Assembly: GCA_012729265.1 (NCBI GenBank)
Contig: JAAYDL010000328.1
Coordinates: 1-44,412, forward strand
Direction of reading: 5' to 3'
DNA: 44,412 bases
Origin: Lentisphaerota bacterium
GTDB taxonomy: Bacteria > Verrucomicrobiota > Kiritimatiellia > Kiritimatiellales > Pontiellaceae
Within the stretch, counting starts at the first letter, position 1. The number at the start of each line of letters is the position of its first letter. The notes beneath the pieces are model-generated. The model was not told the DNA's origin. It worked only from the letters and a program-made list of their open reading frames with translations, and did not search any database. The position numbers and the translations under genes are program-made. Positions 15,479 to 23,867 of the stretch are shown here, one piece after another.

Positions 15479-17196
15479 ATTAGCCCCTTTCTGCTCTCAA
15501 ATCGGATGGCGCGAGTGCCGAGCTGAAGGGTAACCTTTGCTTCTTCACAACGGAGTGTGATTGGGGTTTCGGGATGGCGTTTCTTCCAAACATCAGCCAG
15601 CGCAATGGCGCGCTCCACGCCGTCCCCGCGCTGGAAGTTCCATACTTCGTCAGGCTGAGCAACGCGTGATCCATCATAAACCGATTCATTGGCTATGTTC
15701 GCCAGGGTCTCGATCAGTTCCTCGTCGGATAAGGCCTGCGTTTTTTCCACAACAACGGGGTTGCGGTCGAGCGCGGCCTGTAAAAACGGGCCCCATTGGG
15801 TGATCGAAAGATCACGGCTGGCGTAGAAGGCTAAATCCGCAACGGGGTGACTCGCGCGAAGTCCTTTGAGGTATTCAATAATCTCCTCGCGCTGCATGCC
15901 GGGTTTAATGGCAATCGGCCCGGGGCCGTTGAATCGCTTTTCTTTTACATTCGGAAGCTCCGGTTCCAGATGAATAAAGTCGATGAGGCCTTCAAGGACC
16001 GACATCTTTCGGCTCATGTCCTTGGTGCAGTCAATCTTTTCGGCCAGCTCGGTCATGCTGGCTTTGTCAAAGTGCGAGATGGGATTGTTTTTTAGATAAT
16101 CACTGAGCTTATTGAGCAGAATGCGGTCGGCAATGGGTTCGCAGTAAAAATCGTACTCGTCAATTTCCTCGAGCAGTTTGTCGCGCGTGGCATCGTCCGA
16201 TACTTTATAGGGTGAGCTGTGTTCGTAGGCGAAGGCGCGCTCAATGGGAAGGTATTGCGGTTTGCCGTGGCGTATGTAGCCGATTTGGAAACATGTTTGA
16301 TATTCCGAGCGGTCACGCAGGAAGTTGGCGATAATCTCAAAGGTGATTTCGGTTGTTGTGAATGCATCGAGTTTGCTGCGGAAGAGCGCGAAGCTTTCCG
16401 GGTCAATGGTCGCCTCGGGGTAGACCGTGTGTATAAAGCCGGTGTTGTTGGCGACAATGGTCACCTGTTCATTTCGCAGGGCGCGCTGGGCCTTTGCAGA
16501 GAGGTCGGTGCCGTTGAACCACATGGTCTTCGTGACGAGTCGGCGGTTGTTGGTCAGGATGCCGCCGTTGACGTTGATGAAGTTTTGCGAGTGCAGCGGC
16601 GTGGCCAGCAGAAAAATATCCTCGAGCGGAATGTCGCACACAATAAAGAGCGCAGCGGCATACAAGGTGGAGAGCGAAACGCACTCGCCCGCACCGACGC
16701 GGTATCCGTCCTTATATTTAAAGGCATCCATCGCCTCGAGGGTTTCCGTTTTCCAGTAGGGGATGACGTTAGTCGTATATTTATCGAGCCCAAAGTGTTT
16801 ACGGATATCGAGCGTAAAATAGTGTTTGTCGCCCTCATAACCAAACAGTGCATTACTGCGGCTGATGGTTTCCTCGTCCATGAACGGCGCAAAGCGGGCT
16901 ATTTCGGACTCCTTGGTGGTCAGTCCCCAGGTGTCGAGATCGAGATTGAATTCATAGTTATCGATGATGAACTGCTTGAGACGCTGAATCTTTTTATACG
17001 GTTTCATTTTATCGAGCCCGCGGAACCAGTTGTGCTCTTTCCAAGCCCAGATGCGCGGCGACATAATGTTGGCCAGCACTAAGCTGAACAGCAGTTCAGG
17101 GAAAACAAATATTTCCATGTCCGAAAGGGAGACGGCGGCAGAATATTTTTCAAACTGCTCTTTAGGGATGTCGGGAGTGTTGTTCATGCGGCTCAT
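15460..17196 (-). CDS. Large protein of unknown function with transglutaminase-like core
   Basis: I do not recognise this 578-residue protein as a named family. The segment [18 protein letters not shown] (Cys172), followed by [18 protein letters not shown] (His202, Asn208) and LTNNRR, has the Cys-His-Asn order and spacing of transglutaminase/papain-like folds, so a cysteine-type catalytic core is inferred. No signal peptide is evident, although a hydrophobic patch ([14 protein letters not shown]) lies near residue 35. The ATG at 17196 is preferred over an in-frame TTG at 17226 because GGGA lies seven bases before it. It is convergent with rmlB and overlaps its end by 19 bases. Substrate and role are unknown. 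Confidence 0.75.
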   Translation of the reverse strand: MSRMNNTPDIPKEQFEKYSAAVSLSDMEIFVFPELLFSLVLANIMSPRIWAWKEHNWFRGLDKMKPYKKIQRLKQFIIDNYEFNLDLDTWGLTTKESEIARFAPFMDEETISRSNALFGYEGDKHYFTLDIRKHFGLDKYTTNVIPYWKTETLEAMDAFKYKDGYRVGAGECVSLSTLYAAALFIVCDIPLEDIFLLATPLHSQNFINVNGGILTNNRRLVTKTMWFNGTDLSAKAQRALRNEQVTIVANNTGFIHTVYPEATIDPESFALFRSKLDAFTTTEITFEIIANFLRDRSEYQTCFQIGYIRHGKPQYLPIERAFAYEHSSPYKVSDDATRDKLLEEIDEYDFYCEPIADRILLNKLSDYLKNNPISHFDKASMTELAEKIDCTKDMSRKMSVLEGLIDFIHLEPELPNVKEKRFNGPGPIAIKPGMQREEIIEYLKGLRASHPVADLAFYASRDLSITQWGPFLQAALDRNPVVVEKTQALSDEELIETLANIANESVYDGSRVAQPDEVWNFQRGDGVERAIALADVWKKRHPETPITLRCEEAKVTLQLGTRAIRFESRKGLIQEVAF

Positions 17197-17352
17197 TGTA
17201 AAATCCCGACACGTATTTGAAAGCAAAAGGGTGAGGCTTTTTTGGGGGGCCTTCTGGCTTAGGTCTGCAGAACTGAAGGGCTTGCCGGAGTAGGTGTGTG
17301 GTTCTGTGTTTTTGATAAAAAACTATATAGTGCATATTTCTGTTTTTCCAGA

Positions 17353-17381
17353 TTGATTGTGTGTGGCGAAATAAGTATACC
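17353..17381 (+). promoter_or_regulatory. Promoter of the SpoIIAA-like gene
   Basis: TTGATT at 17353-17358 and TATACC at 17376-17381 are separated by 17 bases. Each box matches four of six consensus positions. Confidence 0.5.
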
Positions 17382-17383
17382 TG

Positions 17384-17399
17384 TGAACCTCTAGGTTCA
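17384..17399. promoter_or_regulatory. Inverted repeat at the transcription start
   Basis: TGAACCT-CT-AGGTTCA lies directly after the -10 box at the expected start site, so it could be an operator or a 5' hairpin. It precedes the GGCGGAGGTG ribosome binding site by a few bases. Confidence 0.45.
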
Positions 17400-17415
17400 T
17401 TGGCGGAGGTGAAAA

Positions 17416-17856
17416 ATGTATAGTTTAAAGAAATTGGACGATTGCCTCATTGTTGAACTTGAAGGAAATTTCGGTGTGGAAACCATCCTTCAGGTTTTGG
17501 AGCGGCGGGATGAATCGTCTTTTGAAACTCCTTGCCATAATGAAATGTGGATGGTTGGTGGGCATACGGCCCATCTTCGGCTTAGAGATGTTTTGACGGT
17601 GGTTGAGGGGATTAAATCGACCTGTTCAAAAGAGTCGTGTATTTCGCCCGAAATTTGTCAGAAAAAGATGGCATTTGTTGTGTGTCAGCAGGATTTTACG
17701 TTCTCTATTCTTGAACTTCTTTCTGAAGGAATCAGTCGCCTGTGTCCGTTTGGTTGTCGCGTATTTAATTCGCATGAAGCCGCTTCTGAATGGCTTGGGA
17801 TCGGATCGTATGGCAACGAAGTCGATTCGGAAGAGCATGGAGCAACGAATCTCTGA
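17416..17856 (+). CDS. SpoIIAA-like (STAS-type) hypothetical protein
   Basis: This 146-residue cytoplasmic protein resembles SpoIIAA-like proteins in overall pattern: an N-terminal strand pair (YSLKKLDDCLIVELEGNF), alternating strands and helices, and a final FNSHEAASEWLG motif like the one that ends many of these domains. Five cysteines are spread through the middle. A clear promoter, an inverted repeat and a GGAGGTG ribosome binding site lie upstream, and a T-run hairpin follows, so it is transcribed alone. The similarity is by pattern only and no function is assigned. It could equally be a lineage-specific protein. Confidence 0.65.
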   Translation: MYSLKKLDDCLIVELEGNFGVETILQVLERRDESSFETPCHNEMWMVGGHTAHLRLRDVLTVVEGIKSTCSKESCISPEICQKKMAFVVCQQDFTFSILELLSEGISRLCPFGCRVFNSHEAASEWLGIGSYGNEVDSEEHGATNL

Positions 17857-17908
17857 TTTGCGGATGCGGCTGTGGGCTGTTCTGAAAAGCGTCCTTGATT
17901 GTTTACCC

Positions 17909-17928
17909 CCCGTAAGTATGGGTTTTTT
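17909..17928 (+). terminator. Terminator after the SpoIIAA-like gene
   Basis: A short stem (CCCGT with ATGGG, loop AAGT) is followed by TTTTTT at 17923-17928. The stem is weak, but the T-run and position support it. Confidence 0.5.
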
Positions 17929-18044
17929 CGCTTTTTGAATTTGATTTGTTTTTGGGGATCGCCTACAAACCTTCAATCGCTGGAATGGCAGGGAGCCGCC
18001 AGGTATATATGGAATTAATGAGGAAAGATTGAGGAGAAGATACA

Positions 18045-18323
18045 ATGGGAAAACCTATGACTAAATCGCAGATCATTGCAGCTGTTGCTGAGAAGGCCGA
18101 GATTTCCAAGGCTCAGGCCAAAACTGCTCTTGAAGCACTTGCAGAACTCGCCTACGAAGGCGCAACTGATGGGTTTACCATTCCTGGCATCGGCAAGCTT
18201 GTGAAGGTTAATCGTGCGGCGCGTTCTGGACGTAATCCGGCTACCGGCAAAACGATCCAGATTCCGGCAAAGACGGTTCTGAAGTTCCGTATTGCTAAAG
18301 CGGCTAAAGACGCAGTGCTGTAA
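18045..18323 (+). CDS. HU family DNA-binding protein
   Basis: HU is a small histone-like protein that bends DNA as a dimer and compacts the nucleoid. This copy has 92 residues. It shows the helical N-terminus (MTKSQIIAAVAEKAEISKAQ), the GFTIPGIGKLVKVNRAARSGRNPATG segment that forms the DNA-binding arm including the conserved RNPATG turn, and a basic C-terminal helix. GAGGAG lies about nine bases before the first ATG; a second ATG four codons later is also possible. A strong hairpin follows. It is flanked by genes of other functions, so it is probably monocistronic. Confidence 0.95.
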   Translation: MGKPMTKSQIIAAVAEKAEISKAQAKTALEALAELAYEGATDGFTIPGIGKLVKVNRAARSGRNPATGKTIQIPAKTVLKFRIAKAAKDAVL

Positions 18324-18346
18324 ACCGAGGTTTGCGTAAAGTGAAA

Positions 18347-18369
18347 GCCGTCCTGCTTGTCAGGACGGC
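18347..18369 (+). terminator. Terminator after HU
   Basis: GCCGTCCTG and CAGGACGGC form a perfect 9-bp stem with a CTTGT loop, followed by the T-rich ATTTGTT. The next small ORF starts eight bases later. Confidence 0.65.
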
Positions 18370-18377
18370 AATTTGTT

Positions 18378-18548
18378 ATGAACGTTTTCAAAAAAGTTGT
18401 TTATGTTTTTTTTGCGGTGTCGAGTCTGATGATCTGCGGCTGCGCTGGTCTTTCATATGAAGATGACAGCTATTCGGATATGCCATGGGCCAGATCGCAG
18501 GAGTGGGAGGGTTCAGGATACTTTCCCGGCATGCCTAACGGCTATTGA
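18378..18548 (+). CDS. Tiny lipoprotein
   Basis: A 56-residue protein starts at an ATG eight bases after the HU terminator. The signal sequence MNVFKKVVYVFFAVSSLMIC leads to the lipobox MICGC with Cys22 (or the first Cys, two residues earlier) as lipid site. The mature part of about 35 residues is acidic and aromatic, with SQEWEGSGYFPGMPNGY at the end. No good ribosome binding site is visible, because the terminator hairpin lies where it would be. An intrinsic terminator follows directly. Family and function are not recognised. Confidence 0.6.
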   Translation: MNVFKKVVYVFFAVSSLMICGCAGLSYEDDSYSDMPWARSQEWEGSGYFPGMPNGY

Positions 18549-18561
18549 TCCGTTCAGTCAG

Positions 18562-18585
18562 GCCCGCCTTTTCGGCGGGCTTTTT
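18562..18585 (+). terminator. Intrinsic terminator
   Basis: GCCCGCC and GGCGGGC form a 7-bp GC stem with a TTTTC loop, followed by TTTTT. It separates the tiny lipoprotein gene from murA. Confidence 0.85.
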
Positions 18586-18653
18586 CATTTCTTCCTTTCA
18601 TTCTTCCGTTGGTCTGGGATGCTTGGCACCGTCTAATCTCGGGGAGAGAAGTT

Positions 18654-19931
18654 GTGGCTAAATTTATTATTCAAGGGGGGGAACCCATCCGTGGAGCCTT
18701 TCATCCGCGTGGAAATAAAAATGCGGTGCTGCCGATGTTGGCGGCGTGTGTGTTGACGGATCAGCCGTTGGTGTTGGACAACGTTCCGTTAATTGATGAT
18801 GTTAGGATAATGCTTCAATTGCTTGAAGGCATCGGAGTTGATGTGACGCTGTGCGGCCACACGCTCACGCTCTGTGCTGAGCACCTGAAAACGACGCATC
18901 TGGATCAGACCCTCTGCGCCAAAGTTCGGACATCAATTCTGCTGGCCGGCTCACTGGCGGCCCGCCACGGCGGAGCCGTAATTTATCCGCCGGGCGGCGA
19001 TGTGATTGGACGTCGGCGTTTGGATACACACTTTTACGGGTTGGGGAGACTGGGTGTGGATATTGAGTCTTCGGGGGCATACAGGTTTTCTGCTCAGGGA
19101 TTGATTGGTGCAGATATGGTGCTTGATGAGGCCAGTGTAACCGCTACGGAGAATATTCTGATGGCTGCCGTGCTGGCGAAGGGAACTTCGACGATGTATA
19201 ATGCCGCCTGTGAGCCGCATGTTCAGGATCTGGCCTGTCTGCTCAATAAGATGGGCGCACGAATCAGCGGAATCGGAACGAATAAGTTGACCATCGAAGG
19301 TGTTTCCGTGCTGAACGGGGCGGAGCACCGTGTGCAGCCTGACTATATTGAAATCGGAAGCTTTATTGCGGCGGCCGCGGTCACGCGGGGCCGCCTGATG
19401 ATTTCGGATGCGGGCGACCCGCTCGTGCTCCATGTGATGGAGAAAACCTTCTCTAAAATGGGCGTTGAGTGGACACTGGAGAATGGAACCTTAACGCTTC
19501 CGGAAAAGCAGTCGCTCGAAATTTTACCCGATATAGCCAATGCCACGCCAAAAATTGAAGATGGCATTTGGCCCGCTTTCCCGTCCGATCTTATGAGCGT
19601 CTGTATCGTATTAGCCACGCAGGCGAAAGGGACTGCGCTCTTTTTTGAAAAAATGTTTGAAAGCCGCATGTATTTTGTTGATCACCTTATGGGTATGGGG
19701 GCCAACATTATTCAGTGCGATCCTCATCGCGTGGTGGTTGTAGGGCCCACATTGCTGCGCGGGAGTAAACTGACCAGCCCGGATATTCGCGCGGGTATGG
19801 CTATGCTGATTGCCGCCTGCTGTGCCGAAGGCGAAAGCGTGATTGATAATGCACAGGTGATTGATCGTGGTTACGAAGCCATTGAAGATCGACTTGCCGC
19901 GCTCGGGGCGAGTATTGGTCGCGTGGATTAG
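18654..19931 (+). CDS. murA: UDP-GlcNAc 1-carboxyvinyltransferase with Asp at the catalytic Cys position
   Basis: MurA transfers enolpyruvate from PEP to UDP-GlcNAc in the cytoplasm, the first committed step of peptidoglycan synthesis. The GTG at 18654 is chosen because GGGGAGAG lies six bases before it; an upstream TTG frame lacks this. The protein has 425 residues. RGNKNAVLP carries Lys22 and Asn23 of the substrate site. The active-site loop reads PPGGDVIGRRRLD, so Asp116 replaces the usual Cys115. The same exchange occurs in chlamydial and mycobacterial MurA and is known to make the enzyme insensitive to fosfomycin. It is transcribed alone, downstream of a terminator. Confidence 0.95.
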   Translation: MAKFIIQGGEPIRGAFHPRGNKNAVLPMLAACVLTDQPLVLDNVPLIDDVRIMLQLLEGIGVDVTLCGHTLTLCAEHLKTTHLDQTLCAKVRTSILLAGSLAARHGGAVIYPPGGDVIGRRRLDTHFYGLGRLGVDIESSGAYRFSAQGLIGADMVLDEASVTATENILMAAVLAKGTSTMYNAACEPHVQDLACLLNKMGARISGIGTNKLTIEGVSVLNGAEHRVQPDYIEIGSFIAAAAVTRGRLMISDAGDPLVLHVMEKTFSKMGVEWTLENGTLTLPEKQSLEILPDIANATPKIEDGIWPAFPSDLMSVCIVLATQAKGTALFFEKMFESRMYFVDHLMGMGANIIQCDPHRVVVVGPTLLRGSKLTSPDIRAGMAMLIAACCAEGESVIDNAQVIDRGYEAIEDRLAALGASIGRVD

Positions 19932-20105
19932 TGATTAACCCGTTTTTCGATGCGGGAAAGGATGAAGTGGATAAAGTCACCGGCTATCTCCGCGTTGATC
20001 GTCCCATTCGTCGAGGTGAAGTAATTCATATTCTGGAACAAAAGTGCTTGCCCGGCGCGGGGGAAGTCACTAGCTTCTCCCCCTTTCGCAGAGTTCTGCG
20101 ACTTT

Positions 20106-20193
20106 GGAGGAATGGCTGAGTGGTTGAAGGCGCGCGATTCGAAATCGTGTGTACCGCAAGGTACCGGGGGTTCAAATCCCTCTTCCTCCGCCA
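20106..20193 (+). tRNA. tRNA-Ser (anticodon CGA)
   Basis: The acceptor arms GGAGGAA and TTCCTCC pair perfectly. The anticodon stem CGCGA/TCGTG closes the loop TTCGAAA with anticodon CGA. A long variable arm (GTACC with GGTACC) marks a class II tRNA. The T-loop is TTCAAAT, and CCA is encoded at 20191-20193. It reads UCG serine codons. Confidence 0.96.
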
Positions 20194-20541
20194 CTTTTTC
20201 TCTCTCTTGCGCGGATGCCGCCCCAAAGAGTTGAAGCTATTTTTCGCAATGCCTTTTGCTGGAACGAGATGAGATTGATTCTTCGGTTTTCTGCGTCGTC
20301 TTTATCGTGATATAAGGAGCGTTTTAGTGCGGCTGGGTGGCGGTGCAAAAAAGGATGTTTTTTGTCTGGCATCTTGTGCGGAAGTCTATATTGTACGTGC
20401 CTTTTCCGATAGTTCTGTCTGGAGTGTGGCGCAAGCAATGAATCGCCGCGAGAAGGGCAGAGACCGGAATAAACTGAAGAAAGTGATGTCTTTCGCTTGA
20501 GATGTGTGTGGGAGGTAACTACTCTCCTGCGCCTGTCTTTT

Positions 20542-20574
20542 TGCGAAAAATTTCGCAGCCGTTTTGCGGCAAAA
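20542..20574. promoter_or_regulatory. Two adjacent inverted repeats upstream of rpsL
   Basis: TGCGAAA-AA-TTTCGCA (20542-20557) is followed four bases later by TTTTGC-G-GCAAAA (20562-20574). Both are perfect and share TTTGC/GCAAA-like half sites. They lie about 125-155 bases before the rpsL start and could bind a regulator of the ribosomal operon. Confidence 0.45.
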
Positions 20575-20614
20575 TTTGAATTTTGATTTTTAGATAGTCG
20601 ATTTACGGGTTGGC

Positions 20615-20634
20615 GTCCGCCGTTAGAAGCGGAC
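20615..20634 (+). promoter_or_regulatory. Leader hairpin before rpsL
   Basis: GTCCGC and GCGGAC form a 6-bp stem with an eight-base loop in the presumed 5' leader of rpsL. It could be a target for autogenous control by a ribosomal protein, which is not shown by sequence alone. Confidence 0.35.
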
Positions 20635-20653
20635 TGTTGGAGAGGTTCCGAGG

Positions 20654-20688
20654 GTCGGAGATCGAAAATCGGGAATCGGCAATAGAGG
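20654..20688. repeat. Imperfect heptad repeat array, plus orientation
   Basis: Five units of seven bases (GTCGGAG, ATCGAAA, ATCGGGA, ATCGGCA, ATAGAGG) lie just before the rpsL start. The complementary strand reads ATTGCCG, ATTCCCG, ATTTTCG and matches the array at 21578-21612. It resembles the short heptameric tandem repeats known from cyanobacteria. Confidence 0.6.
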
Positions 20689-20697
20689 ACGATAAAT

Positions 20698-21075
20698 ATG
20701 CCTACAATTAATCAATTGGTGAGAAAGCCGCGAGCACTTGCTAAAAAGAAGAGCAAGTCGCCCGCACTGACGAACTGTCCGCAGCGTCGTGGGGTGTGTC
20801 TGCTCGTTAAGACTCAGACCCCGAAGAAGCCGAACTCGGCTTTACGTAAAGTGGCTCGTGTTCGTTTGACCAACGGTCGCGAAATTAACGCGTATATCGG
20901 CGGTGAAGGACACAACTTACAGGAACATAGTATGGTTCTGATACGCGGCGGTCGTGTAAAGGACTTGCCGGGTGTTCGCTACCACATCGTTCGTGGTGCG
21001 CTGGACTGCCTGGGTGTGAATGATCGTAAACGCGGTCGTTCGAAGTATGGTGCGAAGCGCCCGAAAGCAAAATAA
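20698..21075 (+). CDS. rpsL: Ribosomal protein uS12
   Basis: uS12 is a decoding-centre protein of the 30S subunit and opens the str-type block here. The 125-residue protein contains [17 protein letters not shown] with Lys43, and [13 protein letters not shown] with Lys88 and Asp89, the modified residue. Both lysines are the streptomycin-sensitive form. The start is the ATG at 20698, with GAGGAC about seven bases before it, and rpsG follows after 26 bases. A long structured leader with inverted repeats and a heptad repeat array lies upstream, which is where operon control would act. Confidence 0.98.
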   Translation: MPTINQLVRKPRALAKKKSKSPALTNCPQRRGVCLLVKTQTPKKPNSALRKVARVRLTNGREINAYIGGEGHNLQEHSMVLIRGGRVKDLPGVRYHIVRGALDCLGVNDRKRGRSKYGAKRPKAK

Positions 21076-21101
21076 ACTGCATTTGAAGGACATTAGGTAA
21101 T

Positions 21102-21575
21102 ATGGCCAGAAGACATAGAGCAGAGAAGCGCGATCTGATTCCGGATCCCCGCTATAATAACAAACTCGTGGCGTATATGATTAACTGCGTAATGGAGCGC
21201 GGTAAAAAGTCTACTGCTGCGAAGATCGTTTACGGTGCCTTGGAAGATATCCAGAACCAGATCAAGGATGAGGATCCGGTTGAGGTGTTCACGATCGCAA
21301 TCGAAAACGTATCCCCGCGTCTGGAAGTAAAATCGCGCCGTGTGGGTGGTGCTACGTATCAGGTTCCGCTGGAAGTCAAGCCGGAACGTCAGATTGCTCT
21401 GGCCGCCCGTTGGCTGATTACCTTCGCTGGTAATCGCAAAGGCGTTCCGATGCAGCGCGCACTGGCGAATGAGCTCATGGATGCCTATCGCGGCCAAGGA
21501 AACGCAATCAAAAAACGCGACGATACGCATAAGATGGCTCAGGCGAATAAGGCTTTCGCGCATTACCGCTGGTAA
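21102..21575 (+). CDS. rpsG: Ribosomal protein uS7
   Basis: uS7 binds the 3' major domain of 16S rRNA, initiates assembly of the 30S head and touches the E-site tRNA. The 157-residue protein has the usual length and motifs, including RRHRAEKRDLIPDPRYNN at the start, ENVSPRLEVKSRRVGGATYQVP in the middle and KRDDTHKMAQANKAFAHYRW at the end. It lies 26 bases after rpsL. A 147-base gap with a heptad repeat array and a long hairpin separates it from fusA, much wider than other gaps of the operon. Confidence 0.98.
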   Translation: MARRHRAEKRDLIPDPRYNNKLVAYMINCVMERGKKSTAAKIVYGALEDIQNQIKDEDPVEVFTIAIENVSPRLEVKSRRVGGATYQVPLEVKPERQIALAARWLITFAGNRKGVPMQRALANELMDAYRGQGNAIKKRDDTHKMAQANKAFAHYRW

Positions 21576-21577
21576 CT

Positions 21578-21612
21578 ATTTATGATTGCCGAATGCTGAT
21601 TGATGATTAGGT
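21578..21612. repeat. Imperfect heptad repeat array, inverse orientation
   Basis: Five seven-base units (ATTTATG, ATTGCCG, AATGCTG, ATTGATG, ATTAGGT) begin two bases after the rpsG stop. With the array at 20654-20688 in the opposite orientation, they bracket rpsL-rpsG. Confidence 0.55.
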
Positions 21613-21676
21613 CGGTCGGCAGCGCGAAACGCAAACGACATAGGAAATCTCCTCAGGGAGGGGATCGCCGATGGAT

Positions 21677-21704
21677 GGAAGGTTCCAGCACCATGGAACC
21701 TTCC
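21677..21704. repeat. Perfect hairpin upstream of fusA
   Basis: GGAAGGTTCCA and TGGAACCTTCC form an 11-bp stem with a six-base loop (GCACCA). No T-run follows, and fusA begins 18 bases later, so it may control translation or processing. The smaller hairpin upstream of rplE shares the GTTCCA/TGGAAC core. Confidence 0.65.
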
Positions 21705-21722
21705 GGTTATTGAATCAAAAGA

Positions 21723-23855
21723 ATGAATATTGTGAGTCAGCAAAATAACAGAGCAGCCGGGGCGGCGGCTTCCCAGCGGGAAGCCGAAGGTCGCTCTCAT
21801 GCTTTGTCTTCGGTTCGCAATATCGGTATTGTGGCGCACATTGATGCAGGCAAGACAACGACTACCGAGCGCATTCTTTTTTACACCGGCAGAGTGTATA
21901 AAATCGGCGAAGTGCACGACGGTACGGCCACCATGGATTGGATGATTCAGGAGCAGGAGCGCGGTATTACGATTACCAGCGCCGCGACGACCTGTTTCTG
22001 GCAGAACCATCAGATCAATATTATCGACACTCCCGGTCACGTAGATTTTACCGTGGAAGTTGAACGCTCATTGCGCGTGTTAGACGGCGCAGTGGGCGTT
22101 TTCTGTGCGGTAGGGGGCGTTCAGCCGCAGTCTGAGACCGTTTGGCGTCAGGCGAATAGGTATAATGTTCCCCGATTGGCCTTTGTTAACAAGATGGACC
22201 GCATCGGTGCCAACTTTGAGAAGGTAATCAAGGAAATGCGCAGCAAGCTTTCTGTCTCTGCTGTTGCCATTCAGCTGCCCATCGGGGCATCCGATACCTT
22301 TGAGGGTGTCGTTGACCTGATCAAAATGCGCGGCATTTCTTTTTCCGAAACCGACTACGGTTCGAAGATTGACTATATTGATATTCCTTCCGAGCTGGCT
22401 GCACACGCAGAAAAAGCCCGCGCTGAACTGGTGGAAACCGTGGCCGAAGTGGACGAAGAGTTGCTCGAAGCCTACATGGAAAGTACCGATGTTTCCGAAG
22501 ATAAGCTGTTGGCTGCCCTTCGCCGTGCAACGATTTCGAATCAGCTCGTTCCGGTGCTCTGCGGCTCTTCGCTCAAAAACAAAGGGGTTCAGCCGCTGCT
22601 CGATGCGGTGGTTGCGTTCCTGCCTTCCCCGCTCGATGTTCCTCCGATGCATGGTGTTTCGCCGAAGAGCGAACAGGTCCTTCATCGCGAGGCTTCCGAT
22701 TTTGAGCCGCTGACGGGTTTGGTCTTTAAAATGGTGACCGATAAGTTTGTCGGTAAGCTGGCGTTTTTACGTATTTATTCCGGCCAGCTTAAGAAGGGGC
22801 AGAACATTTATAATCCGCGATTGAAGAAGCGCGAGCGCATCGGTCGCCTGCTCCGTCTGCACGCCAACCAACGCGAAGATGTGGATGTGCTTTATGCCGG
22901 CGAAATCGGCGGGATGGTCGGTCAGAAATTCTTTACGACGGGCGACACCGTCTGCGCGGAAAATGATCCGATTCTTCTGGAGAACATTGAGTTTCCTGAG
23001 CCCGTTATCTCGATGGCCATTGAACCGAAAACCACAGCAGATAAAGAGGCTCTGGTGGCTTCCCTAAAAGATTTGGCCGACGAAGATCCCACGTTCCACA
23101 CGTCGATTAATGACGAAACGGGTCAGACCATTATTCATGGTATGGGGGAATTGCACCTCGAAATTATCCGCGATCGTATTCTGCGCGAGTATAAAGTGCA
23201 GGCCAACGCGGGCAAGCCGATGGTTGCTTACCGCGAAAGCGTTTCTAAGAAAGGTTCCGCCGGCTATGTCTTTGAACGTCAGATCGGTAATGACAACCAT
23301 TTTGCCGGCATTACGCTGGAAATTTCTCCGATGGCTTCGGGGGCGGGAAATACCCTTGAATTTGATGTGCCTGCAAGCGTGATTCCCTCGGAATACCGCA
23401 AAGCAATTGAAGAAGCCATTCATGATGCCCTGTTGACCGGTGTGCTCGGTAACTTTGCCATCATTGATGTGGCTGTTCGTGTGATCGGCGGCGAAACGCA
23501 TGTCACTGATACCTCGGAAATGGCGTTCCGTTCTGCCGCTGTAATGGCCCTGCGCGCCGCTGTTACCGCCGCTGCTCCCATTTTACTGGAGCCGGTGATG
23601 AAACTGGAAATTGAAACTCCGGAGGAAAACCTGGGCGATGTCCTTGGTGACCTCAACAGCCGCCGCGGCAGTGTCCGCAATATTTCGGCTGAAAATGATC
23701 TGCAGGTCGTGCAGGCGGACGTTCCGCTTGCCGAGGTTTTCGGGTACTCAACTTCGTTGCGTTCCCTGACAAAGGGTAGAGCGAGTTATACGATGGAACC
23801 GCAAGCGTTTGAACCGGTTCCCGCATCGATGACGGATTCTATCCTTAACCGCTAA
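21723..23855 (+). CDS. fusA: Elongation factor G
   Basis: EF-G is the GTPase that drives translocation on the ribosome. The protein has 710 residues. [10 protein letters not shown] (P-loop), DTPGHVD and NKMD are the G1, G3 and G4 motifs, and domains II to V follow in the usual order, with GMGELHLEI in domain III and RRGSVRN and [14 protein letters not shown] in domain V. About 30 residues rich in Ala, Gln and Arg precede the G domain, more than in most EF-Gs. A GTG three codons inside (21732) is an alternative start, and the ribosome binding site is weak for both. rpsJ follows after 12 bases with no tuf gene between. Confidence 0.96.
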   Translation: MNIVSQQNNRAAGAAASQREAEGRSHALSSVRNIGIVAHIDAGKTTTTERILFYTGRVYKIGEVHDGTATMDWMIQEQERGITITSAATTCFWQNHQINIIDTPGHVDFTVEVERSLRVLDGAVGVFCAVGGVQPQSETVWRQANRYNVPRLAFVNKMDRIGANFEKVIKEMRSKLSVSAVAIQLPIGASDTFEGVVDLIKMRGISFSETDYGSKIDYIDIPSELAAHAEKARAELVETVAEVDEELLEAYMESTDVSEDKLLAALRRATISNQLVPVLCGSSLKNKGVQPLLDAVVAFLPSPLDVPPMHGVSPKSEQVLHREASDFEPLTGLVFKMVTDKFVGKLAFLRIYSGQLKKGQNIYNPRLKKRERIGRLLRLHANQREDVDVLYAGEIGGMVGQKFFTTGDTVCAENDPILLENIEFPEPVISMAIEPKTTADKEALVASLKDLADEDPTFHTSINDETGQTIIHGMGELHLEIIRDRILREYKVQANAGKPMVAYRESVSKKGSAGYVFERQIGNDNHFAGITLEISPMASGAGNTLEFDVPASVIPSEYRKAIEEAIHDALLTGVLGNFAIIDVAVRVIGGETHVTDTSEMAFRSAAVMALRAAVTAAAPILLEPVMKLEIETPEENLGDVLGDLNSRRGSVRNISAENDLQVVQADVPLAEVFGYSTSLRSLTKGRASYTMEPQAFEPVPASMTDSILNR

Positions 23856-23867
23856 AAGAGAGAAAAA

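Larger units (their letters stand above)
20194..20697 (+). other. Long intergenic region and leader of the ribosomal operon
   Basis: No gene is seen in these 504 bases. A TATATT box at 20387-20392 could be a -10, but its best -35 (TTGTCT, 19-base spacing) is poor. A pair of inverted repeats, a leader hairpin and a heptad repeat lie in the second half and are listed separately. Short ORFs in this stretch lack ribosome binding sites and family features. Confidence 0.5.

Noticed and set aside
16219-17082. A 287-codon plus-strand ORF opposite the transglutaminase-like gene
   Set aside because: It lacks a ribosome binding site and recognisable motifs; the minus frame has the catalytic-type Cys/His pattern and a suitable start.
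19928-20194. Minus-strand ORF starting MAEEEGFEPPVPC
   Set aside because: This is the well-known false protein produced by reading antisense across a tRNA-Ser gene.
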